A DNA stretch of 64,000 nucleotides from an uncultured Methanosarcinales archaeon (GTDB taxonomy: Archaea > Halobacteriota > Methanosarcinia > Methanotrichales > Methanotrichaceae). Positions 37,733 through 44,587 of this stretch are shown here, piece after piece. The stretch's first letter is position 1; each line of letters opens with the position of its first letter. Under the pieces are notes generated by a model. That model made no database searches and was not told where the DNA came from. It saw nothing but the letters and a program-made list of their open reading frames with translations. The stretch is taken from assembly GCA_903871465.1 (NCBI GenBank), contig CAIQHB010000009.1, positions 1 to 64,000 on the forward strand, given 5' to 3'. The translations under genes were made by a program, and so were the position numbers.

Positions 37733-37839
37733 GCTGTAAGGATACCCGTGTCCGGCTTCCGCTTCTTCTGCCTTTCCTAAAGCCATGAAATTTTCGTGGA
37801 ATTTCCTCTTGGACTGCGGTCCTTAAGGCTTGCCGGATC

Positions 37840-38355
37840 TCAGGACATGCCCAAGCGTTCTTTTATCGCCTTGACATCCGCCTGCACCTGCCTGAAATGG
37901 GTTGCATTTCAAGGCCAGATGTCTTCTCTCATGCCTTTGGTTTCTTCCAGGGTTGCTTCGGTGATCTTCCGCACTGCTTTCATATCGCCCTTCATTTCTT
38001 TCAGATCAGCCCTCATATCCAACAGAAGAGGTATAGCCTTATCTAGTTGAACGAAAGAGCAAAACGTGGCGACTTCACTGGTCAGACCAACTTAGCCGCT
38101 GTAATCCTCGAAAGTTATGTTGGATACTTCCGCAAACTCCAGTTTATTCTTTTCAACTGTTTGCCGGAGGACTGCAATCCTTGCTTCATCTCCCTCCACC
38201 AAGATGATAACCTCTTGTCGTCCGTTCTCTTCCCAGTTGTAGCTAGACAATCCTGGCAGGGCAAGGTTCATAGCGTGTTTCATCAGAAATACGCGATAGC
38301 CCACGTTATGCACATTGGGACCTGTAATCTTGATTTTTGTTTCAAGCCTGACCAT
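37840..38355 (-). pseudogene. Acylphosphatase-like protein with C-terminal helical tail, broken by two in-frame stops
   Basis: From an ATG at 38355 the frame reads an acylphosphatase-type domain (TGPNVHNVGYRVFLMKHA, then QEVIILVEGDEARI) to ITFEDYSG. After a TAA at 38092-38094 the same frame continues with a helical tail (LDKAIPLLLDMRADLKEM, ITEATLEETKGMREDI), meets a TGA at 37909-37911, and ends with QVQADVKAIKERLGMS and a final TGA at 37840-37842. There is no frameshift. The N-terminal 87 residues could still be made. The usual GRVQGVGFR active-site loop is altered here. Recent decay is the simplest reading. Confidence 0.65.
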
Positions 38356-38439
38356 GATACGTCTGAAAAATTATTTGGTTGTTTCCGTTTCAGGTTCCAA
38401 TCCTTATTTTCGTAAACTTGCCCCTGGACACCTGGTGTT

Positions 38440-38601
38440 TCATAGGGTATCCAATATCGAATCTATCTCATCAATTACATGGTCCCTTGTCATTGTCGGA
38501 TTTTCAACGGATTTCATAAGCAACATAAGTATAGCTTCTCTTGCTATCCTTTTTCTCCTTACAATGTCGAAATCAGCTACTATTACCATATCGTCATCCA
38601 T
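38440..38601 (-). CDS. Small hypothetical protein (53 aa)
   Basis: A short frame reading MDDDMVIVADFDIVRRKRIA at the start and HVIDEIDSILDTL at the end, with an AGGAG Shine-Dalgarno about ten bases before the ATG. The composition (acidic start, basic middle, amphipathic end) looks like a real small protein, perhaps a DNA- or partner-binding regulator; no family is recognised. Confidence 0.4.
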   Translation of the reverse strand: MDDDMVIVADFDIVRRKRIAREAILMLLMKSVENPTMTRDHVIDEIDSILDTL

Positions 38602-39001
38602 ACCGGCCCATCTCCTGTTTCAATCATTACTTTCCTGGAACTCGCTCCAGGACAAATACATTTTGCTTTTTACCGTTCACTACCTTGGAGTACCGCGCGC
38701 GAGTGTTGCACACGGGGGAAAGGGGACGCCTTCAACGCCGGGCAGGTTTGGTGAAAACGATAGAAAGGGTGTCAATGGCAATCTCAAATTCCTCAATAGT
38801 GGCAAAATCTAACTGCGTACGGCGCACCCCGCTGCAAGCAGGCGGGGCATGCGAGGCGCCACCGTTTGACCCCGATCAAATTTTCCCAGCTCGATGATTG
38901 CCTTGGGTGCCACCAATTGCAATCCTCTCCCGGAGACCTTCTATCGTGTCCTAAAAGCTTTGCGGTATGCAATTGGATAATATATCAGAAGAGGAAATAA
39001 A
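38602..39001. other. Intergenic region, no supported gene
   Basis: The stretch contains a GC-rich patch (about 38690-38870) with a six-base stem, CCCCGC and GCGGGG, around a nine-base loop (about 38828-38848). The rest is unremarkable. It may be the remnant of a mobile element, but no termini can be shown. Confidence 0.35.
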
Positions 39002-39086
39002 TGCGGGAGACGGGATTCGAACCCGCGAACGCCTGCGCGACAAGGCCCTCAACCTTGCTCCTTTGACCTGGCTTGGAAACCCCCGC
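39002..39086 (-). tRNA. tRNA-Leu (anticodon GAG)
   Basis: The minus strand folds as a class II tRNA: acceptor GCGGGGG (39080-39086) with CTCCCGC (39003-39009), anticodon stem CAAGG/CCTTG with loop TTGAGGG giving GAG, a long variable arm, and the T-arm GCGGGTTCGAATCCCGT. The discriminator is A and no CCA is encoded. It lies just downstream of the polymerase subunit D gene on the same strand. Confidence 0.95.
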
Positions 39087-39126
39087 TCGAAATATGGGTT
39101 TGATCGGCTTGAAGCCGATCCTAATT

Positions 39127-39921
39127 CTAAGATAACTCTGCTAGCTTCGCGTCTAAGTCCAGAGCTCGCTTACGAATCTCTGAAGCTGCCTTTGCCACCA
39201 TATCTTTGGCCACAATGCATCCACTGCCCTCAATGGAGACCACGAAGGAATCCAAGACAGGCGAGAGCGTTATGGCTGCGGCCTCACACGCCCCTATACA
39301 GAGCTTGCACAGAGAGCATTCCAGGATATTTGTAGCTTTCGCTCTGCCCTCTTCTATGACTAGAATATTGCGGGGACAGACCTCGACGCACTTTCCGCAT
39401 CCGTCACAGGCTTCACTTATGGCGAAGCTCGGCTGATTCTTGTAGCCGCACAACGTTCCAGCCTGCCACTTGGTATGATCTTTGCCCACGCGTTTTGTAG
39501 CAAAGCCTTCCATGACCAGCTTCTCTCCATCACCTAAGATGACGATGGGAATCTTCTTGAAGGCGGACTTCACACCCGGATCGGTGAACTGAATGTCCTC
39601 GGAGTAGACCATGCCCGGCCCTTCCTTTGAGAGCATAAAATCCACTCTGCATCCCGGACAGCCTGTGCCGCCACACTGGCATTCCTCCGGCTGGGAGAAC
39701 ACATCCAAGTCCTCTGCACGCAAGGGGATCTCTCCGATTCTTAGAGAGAGCTGCTCATCGAAAAGCACCGAAGTGTTGTCATAGAGGTTGATCTCATCTA
39801 TGGCCAGCACCGGCACCTCACTCATGCATGCCCGACGGATGCCATTGGCGAAAGCGGCTGTAACGCCGCTGAGGAGGTACCGGATGCGGTCCTCCCTCAG
39901 CTCAAGCAATTCGAACTTCAA
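39127..39921 (-). CDS. rpo3: DNA-directed RNA polymerase subunit D (Rpo3) with ferredoxin-like domain
   Basis: A 264-residue homologue of bacterial alpha and eukaryotic Rpb3, which together with subunit L starts polymerase assembly. The N-terminal core reads VTAAFANGIRRACMSEVPVLAIDEI. A Cys-rich insert holds CQCGGTGCPGC, then two ferredoxin-type clusters, CDGCGKCVEVCP and CSLCKLCIGACE (about 165-215), typical of Rpo3 with 4Fe-4S clusters in methanosarcinal archaea. It closes the uS13-uS4-uS11-Rpo3 operon, starting three bases after uS11. Confidence 0.97.
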   Translation of the reverse strand: MKFELLELREDRIRYLLSGVTAAFANGIRRACMSEVPVLAIDEINLYDNTSVLFDEQLSLRIGEIPLRAEDLDVFSQPEECQCGGTGCPGCRVDFMLSKEGPGMVYSEDIQFTDPGVKSAFKKIPIVILGDGEKLVMEGFATKRVGKDHTKWQAGTLCGYKNQPSFAISEACDGCGKCVEVCPRNILVIEEGRAKATNILECSLCKLCIGACEAAAITLSPVLDSFVVSIEGSGCIVAKDMVAKAASEIRKRALDLDAKLAELS

Positions 39922-39924
39922 GCT

Positions 39925-40314
39925 TTACACCCTTCGACCCCTCTTTCCTCCCTTGGGCTTCGTTCCATCGTGAGGTATGGGGGTCGCATCTTCAATCCTG
40001 CCTATCCTCAGTCCCGCTCGCGCCAGAGCGCGTATGGCTGCCTGAGCGCCCGGTCCTGGAGACCTCTGCTTGTTACCGCCGGGTGCGCGCACTTTAACGT
40101 GAACCCCGACAATTCCCTTATCCTTCACAGCATCAGCGACCTGCATGGCCATCTGCATGGCTGTGTAGGGAGAACTCTCGTCCCTGGCTGCCTTTACCAC
40201 CATGCCGCCCGAGATCTTCGCCAATGTTTCGGCTCCGGTCTGGTCGGTAATAGTAATAATCGTGTTGTTAAAGGACGAGAAAATATGGGCAATGCCCCAT
40301 TTTCCTTCTGCCAT
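39925..40314 (-). CDS. rps11: Ribosomal protein uS11
   Basis: A 129-residue 30S platform protein. Signature segments are [20 protein letters not shown] near the N-terminus and [30 protein letters not shown], with a basic C-terminal tail [13 protein letters not shown] that binds rRNA. Second-last gene of the operon. Confidence 0.98.
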   Translation of the reverse strand: MAEGKWGIAHIFSSFNNTIITITDQTGAETLAKISGGMVVKAARDESSPYTAMQMAMQVADAVKDKGIVGVHVKVRAPGGNKQRSPGPGAQAAIRALARAGLRIGRIEDATPIPHDGTKPKGGKRGRRV

Positions 40315-40851
40315 TTATCCTTCCACCCTGGGTGTTCTGGATGCCCTTTCCGGATGGCCTTCCTTGGCCATGGGGGAACCCATGTAATAGTCAATGCTCA
40401 TTTCCTCGCCCCGCTTTACCAGATAGCCCGGCACATCTACTCTGCGCCCGGATACCTGGACATGGCCGTGAACGATGAACTGCCTGGCCTGCTTCAAAGA
40501 ATTGGCGAGCCCCTGACGGTAGACTTGCGTCTGCAGTCTCCTCTCCAAAACGTCGTTGACCTTCATGGAGAGAATGGCGTCAATATCTCCTTCCTCTTTC
40601 AGCATACCCAGCTTCTTGAGACGGTTGAGAATGGCTTCCGCTTCGGGAGGCGCCTGTCCCATAGATACTGCAGCGAGCATATTACGGCTGGCCTGTCTGT
40701 ACTTCCTGAGCACAGCCTGAGCCTTCCAGAGCTCTCTCTTGTTGCGCAGTCCATAGGCCTTGACGATCTCTACTTCACCAGCGATGCGTTCCGCTTGCCA
40801 GGGAGTGCGTGGCCTGGCATACATCTTACGATTCTTGCCTGGATATCCCAT
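40315..40851 (-). CDS. rps4: Ribosomal protein uS4
   Basis: A 178-residue 30S assembly protein in the archaeal form: YPGKNRKMYARPRTPWQAER at the N-terminus, LQTQVYRQGLANSLKQARQF and the S4 RNA-binding motif HGHVQVSGRRVDVPGYLVKR. The start of uS11 abuts its stop. Confidence 0.98.
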   Translation of the reverse strand: MGYPGKNRKMYARPRTPWQAERIAGEVEIVKAYGLRNKRELWKAQAVLRKYRQASRNMLAAVSMGQAPPEAEAILNRLKKLGMLKEEGDIDAILSMKVNDVLERRLQTQVYRQGLANSLKQARQFIVHGHVQVSGRRVDVPGYLVKRGEEMSIDYYMGSPMAKEGHPERASRTPRVEG

Positions 40852-40861
40852 CTTTTACCAC

Positions 40862-41464
40862 CTACTCCTTGGTTGCTGCGGGTGCAGCTGCTGGTGCTAC
40901 TGCCTTTCGGCTAACGCCTACGATGGCGCCTGTTCTTCCACTGGATCTGGTTCTCTGGCCCCTTACACGCAGGCCGCGTTCATGCCTGATGCCCTTGTAG
41001 CTCCTCATCTTCTTCATGAGGTCCAGGTCTTCGCGAAGGGTCATATTGAGGTCCAGGCCCATGACGTGGATATCGGTGCCGGTTTCAATATCGCCGCGCC
41101 GGTTGACCATCCAGGGGGGCAGAATCTTGGTGGCGTCCTCTTCGATGACCTTCTTCAGCTTATCAATCTCCGTATCGGGAAGCAAGCCGAGGGTTGCGAA
41201 GGGATCTACACCTGCTCTATCGGTAAACAGCTTGGCGCATCTGCGGCCCACACCCTTGATGCCCGTCAGGGCCATGTGGACCTGCTTCTTTCCGGCCAGG
41301 TCTGTATTAAGAATACGAACTATATGCCTGAGATCTTCATCTACGGCCTTTTTAACAGGCTTATCATCGCCCTTTTTGGGCTTGGCCGCTTTCTCTTTTG
41401 TTACTTTCTCTTTTGGATCCTTATCTTTTGTTTCTTTCTCTTTTGTCTCTTTCTCTTTTGCCAA
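40862..41464 (-). CDS. rps13: Ribosomal protein uS13 with Lys/Glu-rich N-terminal extension
   Basis: A 200-residue protein. The conserved part begins at DLRHIVRILNTDLAGKK (about residue 44) and includes GIKGVGRRCA and GIRHERGLRVRGQRTRS, the head-domain RNA contact. The first 42 residues are an unusual low-complexity stretch (KEKETKEKETKDK repeats). The start is TTG at 41464, seven bases after a clear GGAGG; no ATG or GTG occurs before the conserved part, so the extension is probably translated. Archaeal uS13 is usually about 150 residues. The C-terminus also has an Ala/Pro-rich tail. Confidence 0.96.
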   Translation of the reverse strand: MAKEKETKEKETKDKDPKEKVTKEKAAKPKKGDDKPVKKAVDEDLRHIVRILNTDLAGKKQVHMALTGIKGVGRRCAKLFTDRAGVDPFATLGLLPDTEIDKLKKVIEEDATKILPPWMVNRRGDIETGTDIHVMGLDLNMTLREDLDLMKKMRSYKGIRHERGLRVRGQRTRSSGRTGAIVGVSRKAVAPAAAPAATKE

Positions 41465-41595
41465 GTTAGTCCTCCAGAAGTTTAGTACTTTCTGGATCAG
41501 CCCCGGGTCAGAGCCCGACGCCGCCCGCTTACCACGTTGTGGGGCGAATTAAATCCATTGAGCCAAAGTGAAGTTATGCTTCTCGTATAAAAGAC
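41465..41595. promoter_or_regulatory. Leader and promoter region of the ribosomal operon
   Basis: The 131 bases hold the GGAGG ribosome site and a GC-rich inverted patch. On the minus strand a weak TTTAAT-like element (about 41547-41553) lies upstream. The exact promoter cannot be fixed by eye. Confidence 0.3.
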
Positions 41596-42012
41596 TTATG
41601 AGGTTTTCAGCTCGATCTTGTTATCCTGGGCCCACTCACGCAGGGCCTCTTCTTCTCTTTGGCTCTCGAAATCGTACCAGTCCTGAAGGAGGTTCTTCTG
41701 CTCCAGGAAGTCTTTGAACCTTCTGTAGGCTCCCCTTCTGCTGAAGATCTGCCGGACGCGGTCAAGTTCGTCAGCCAAATGCTGCTCAGCAAAGTCGAAG
41801 ACAAGCCGCTGGCCCAAATCGAGATCGTTCTTATGGGGGATCACAACGAAGTTATCGCAATCAAACTTGTCTTCATCAAGTTCATCGAAGGTCCCCATCT
41901 CGGAATGGAAATATATTTCACCATTATCCAGACAGAGAACCGCTCTATTCATCCCGTATGCGTCTGAGCTTACGAAGGAGAATGCATTCTGGATTTCGTC
42001 TAATGTGACCAT
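41596..42012 (-). CDS. UPF0158 family protein
   Basis: A 138-residue acidic protein with the family pattern: LDEIQNAFSFVSS, a strand-turn with CLDNGEIYFHSE, NFVVIPHKNDLDLGQRLVFDF and RRGAYRRFKDFLEQKNLLQDWYDFE near the end. Its function is unknown; relatives are found in scattered bacteria and archaea. It forms an apparent pair with the coiled-coil protein gene 15 bases upstream. Confidence 0.75.
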   Translation of the reverse strand: MVTLDEIQNAFSFVSSDAYGMNRAVLCLDNGEIYFHSEMGTFDELDEDKFDCDNFVVIPHKNDLDLGQRLVFDFAEQHLADELDRVRQIFSRRGAYRRFKDFLEQKNLLQDWYDFESQREEEALREWAQDNKIELKTS

Positions 42013-42027
42013 ATTTTTCCCTCTGAT

Positions 42028-42369
42028 CTACTTATCTTTTTCTATAATTTTTTCCAGCTCAGCCTTCCTGGCTTGAAGCACGCTTATTTTTTGTTTGATT
42101 TCAGCTATCTCTTTCTTGATCTTCCGCAGCTCGTTCTTGCCCTTGGCTTTCTCCAGGTATTCCGATCCCAGCTCCGCCGTAATATACTCTTCGAGCTGGC
42201 GCCTTAGAACCCTGACAAAAGGGCTTCCCCATACGCAAGCGTACCGGCATTCAAGTTTGCCTGCCTCTATGCCTTTGATGATGAATTCCTGATCAACCTT
42301 GTACTCTTTTCTTGCCGTTTTATCGCTGAGCGTCGCGCCCTTCCGATTCCATTCGCCATATTCAGCCAT
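42028..42369 (-). CDS. Conserved hypothetical protein with C-terminal coiled coil
   Basis: A 113-residue protein. The N-terminal two-thirds (MAEYGEWNRKGATLSDKTAR, FIIKGIEAGKLECRYACVWG, FVRVLRRQLEEYI) look like a compact nucleic-acid-binding domain of the type found in many prokaryotes, and the last 40 residues form a heptad coiled coil rich in Lys, Glu, Ile and Leu. No function is known. It is likely co-transcribed with the UPF0158 gene. Confidence 0.7.
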   Translation of the reverse strand: MAEYGEWNRKGATLSDKTARKEYKVDQEFIIKGIEAGKLECRYACVWGSPFVRVLRRQLEEYITAELGSEYLEKAKGKNELRKIKKEIAEIKQKISVLQARKAELEKIIEKDK

Positions 42370-42446
42370 TGTCCTCTTTCAGCATACCTTCATGCAATGA
42401 TGGAAGTTCCAGGATCAAAGGGCCTGCCCATGCAGAAAACATGTAA

Positions 42447-42596
42447 TCAGGTTCTCGACCTTGCCAGCTCTCTTATCCTTTTGGAATCAGCTTCAAGCTT
42501 ACCCAATAATGGATCGTCCTTGAGAACTCCAAAGTATTTGGACAAATCCGTTCCGTCTTCAGAAGCCTTCTTATACAGATCAGCTGCCGAATGCAT
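42447..42596 (-). CDS. Small hypothetical protein (49 aa)
   Basis: A short open frame beginning MHSAADLYKKASEDGTDLSK and ending ADSKRIRELARSRT. The helical, charged composition resembles small antitoxin-like or regulatory proteins, but there is no clear ribosome site and no neighbouring toxin in the same direction. Support is moderate. Confidence 0.35.
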   Translation of the reverse strand: MHSAADLYKKASEDGTDLSKYFGVLKDDPLLGKLEADSKRIRELARSRT

Positions 42597-42910
42597 GTTT
42601 CATTCACTCAGTAATTCTTGGTTTTGGCATATCATTTGCCGCATGAACCAGTCAGTAATTTCTGTCATCGGAGCCAAACCCCTGAAGATCTAGCTGGCTG
42701 AATAGTACAACCTGAATCCGGCATAAAGTTTTCGGCGCTTCATATTGGATTACGAATCTGCCTCTACCACCCTAATCTATGCCCCAGCACCACCAGGCCA
42801 AGACTGCCGTTGGCTATGTTGAAGCAAGCCTTTCGGGGCGAGCTTTGAATCGAGCAAATCGATTTTGATCTCTCGAAAGCTTTTTTAGCTTCAGGCAGCA
42901 ATCTACTATC

Positions 42911-43120
42911 ATGAATCTCAAGGTTGTTCTTCAGGAGGCCGAAGAGGGCGGCTACATTGTGAGCTGTCCAGCACTTCCCGGATGTCACTCCCAGGGCGAT
43001 AATGCTGAAGAGGCTCTGAAGAACATCAAAGAAGCAATAGTGGGCTGCCTGGAGTCCCTGGCAGAAGAGCGAACAAGGTTGCCAGGTACTTCCGGACGGA
43101 TCGTAGAAGTAACTGTCTGA
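42911..43120 (+). CDS. HicB-family antitoxin
   Basis: A 69-residue protein: QEAEEGGYIVSCPALPGCHS and DNAEEALKNIKEAIVGCLES, the HicB partial RNase H fold that binds and blocks the HicA toxin. No DNA-binding domain follows, so this is a minimal HicB. It precedes the hicA gene by six bases. It may be part of the toxin-antitoxin pair that marks the left edge of the accessory island. Confidence 0.9.
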   Translation: MNLKVVLQEAEEGGYIVSCPALPGCHSQGDNAEEALKNIKEAIVGCLESLAEERTRLPGTSGRIVEVTV

Positions 43121-43126
43121 CCTCAG

Positions 43127-43366
43127 ATGGCCCCAAAGCTGCCGCTGATTTCCGGCAAAGATGCTATCAAAGCCTTCACCAGAGCAGGCTGGCATCTGGA
43201 TAGGATCTCGGGAAGTCATGCCATATTGAGGAAAGAAGGATCTGCTGTTACTCTTTCGGTTCCATTACATCCAGAATTGAGAAAGGGTCTGCTCCGCTCT
43301 TTAATAAAGGATGCTGCTATTGATTTAGAAGAGTTCCTCGCTTACTTGATCGTTCTAGGACTATGA
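43127..43366 (+). CDS. HicA-family mRNA interferase toxin
   Basis: A 79-residue double-stranded-RNA-binding-fold protein: KLPLISGKDAIKAFTRAGWH and ISGSHAILRKEG, with the catalytic His in the GSHAI motif, and HPELRKGLLRSLIKDAAID. It would cleave mRNA in the ribosome when the HicB partner is lost. It follows hicB on the same strand. Confidence 0.9.
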   Translation: MAPKLPLISGKDAIKAFTRAGWHLDRISGSHAILRKEGSAVTLSVPLHPELRKGLLRSLIKDAAIDLEEFLAYLIVLGL

Positions 43367-43370
43367 ATTT

Positions 43371-44156
43371 TCATACTATTATCATTCCTTCCATATAGAG
43401 AGCCGCCAGGCCCGATATCTTCACGCGCTCGCCCGCATGGGTGCAGAAGAGTTCGCCGCCCCGTTTCGAGACCTGGAAGGCATGCAAATCGTTCTTGCCC
43501 AGCTTTCCCGCCCAATAAGGAGCCAGGACAGAGTGGCTGGAACCCGTCACCGGGTCCTCCGGTATGCCCAGTCGGGGCGCGAAGAAGCGTGATACGAAGT
43601 CAAACCAGTCCCCGCGGGCTGTAATGATGATGCCTCGACACCCTATCCGGGCCAGAGCGAGGAAATCGGGCTGCACTTCTCTGACAGTCAAATCGGTGTC
43701 CAGCACAACCAGCAGATCCTCTGCGCTGCCGAGCGTTTCTTGAGGCGTGACTCCCAAGGCCTCCTTGAGCCCGGCGGGAGGGCTTATGATATGGGCGGTA
43801 ATTGCGGGAAAGTCCATTTCGAGGAGATCATTTCGCCTGGTCACGACAAGCTCTCCGCTCCGGCGAGTCTGAAATCGGATGCATTCCCCGGGCCAGTTCT
43901 GACAATTGAAGAGAACAAAAGCGCTCGCCAGTGTTGCATGGCCGCAAAGCGCAACCTCTGTGACCGGAGTGAACCATCTGAGATCAAAGCCATCGGCATT
44001 GGGGACCAGGAATGTCGTTTCAGAAAGGTTGTTCTCGAAAGCTATGGCCTGAAGGATCGGGTCGTCGAGCCAGCGATCCAGGAGGCATACTGCAGCCGGG
44101 TTGCCGGAAAAGATCTCGGATGTGAATGCATCGACCTGGTATATCGGAATTTTCAT
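43371..44156 (-). CDS. PhzF family protein
   Basis: A 261-residue protein with the PhzF fold of two pseudo-symmetric domains. Motifs: QVDAFTSEIFSGNPAAVCLL, NNLSETTFL with the conserved catalytic Glu, DLRWFTPVTEVALCGHATLA, and GIPEDPVTGSSHSVLAPYW near the C-terminus. PhzF-type enzymes isomerise small metabolites such as a phenazine precursor; the substrate here is unknown. It overlaps the VOC gene upstream by four bases, so the two may act on one substrate or on a self-made metabolite. Confidence 0.93.
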   Translation of the reverse strand: MKIPIYQVDAFTSEIFSGNPAAVCLLDRWLDDPILQAIAFENNLSETTFLVPNADGFDLRWFTPVTEVALCGHATLASAFVLFNCQNWPGECIRFQTRRSGELVVTRRNDLLEMDFPAITAHIISPPAGLKEALGVTPQETLGSAEDLLVVLDTDLTVREVQPDFLALARIGCRGIIITARGDWFDFVSRFFAPRLGIPEDPVTGSSHSVLAPYWAGKLGKNDLHAFQVSKRGGELFCTHAGERVKISGLAALYMEGMIIV

Positions 44157-44557
44157 TGCTTCACGCTTCTTTTCACAAGCTGGATGGTGTTGCCCCAGGG
44201 GTCGCTCAGGACTATCAGGTTCTCACCGGGCCTCTTGACTGGACATTTTTCGATGAACTTTGCACCCTTTGACACCAGAAATTCGGCATCTTTGTCCGGG
44301 TCGTCGCTCTTCAATGCGATATGCAATTGCAGGTGGTGACTCATCACTTTTGTCAGAGGCTGGACATCAGGAACCTTTCCCAGCTCGAGCATAACCCGAT
44401 CGCTGCCATCCGTGAGAAACGCCACTCCTTTTTCTTCATCCTCTGCTGAGAACTTGATATTGAAACCCAGGGTATCCCTATACCAGTTCGCCATCTCGAT
44501 GGGCTTCTCTACGGCGATTCCGATGTGCTCGATATCATACTTCTTCATGGTTAACAT
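44153..44557 (-). CDS. VOC (glyoxalase/bleomycin resistance) superfamily protein
   Basis: A 134-residue protein with two beta-alpha-beta-beta-beta units: HIGIAVEKPIEMANWYRDTLG and HHLQLHIALKSDDPDKDAEF, then LSDPWGNTIQLV. His and Glu at the start and end of the units may bind a divalent metal. The family includes methylmalonyl-CoA epimerases and glyoxalases; the exact activity cannot be told. It forms a two-gene unit with the PhzF gene. Confidence 0.85.
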   Translation of the reverse strand: MLTMKKYDIEHIGIAVEKPIEMANWYRDTLGFNIKFSAEDEEKGVAFLTDGSDRVMLELGKVPDVQPLTKVMSHHLQLHIALKSDDPDKDAEFLVSKGAKFIEKCPVKRPGENLIVLSDPWGNTIQLVKRSVKQ

Positions 44558-44587
44558 CTATATTTTAATAACAGAAATCATCGGCAC

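Noticed and set aside
38315-38897. Overlapping plus-strand open frames of up to 165 codons
   Set aside because: They run antisense to the acylphosphatase remnant and the small ORF and have no ribosome site or family pattern.
42764-43219. Open reading frame of 151 codons opposite hicBA
   Set aside because: It is antisense to two well-supported genes and resembles nothing known.
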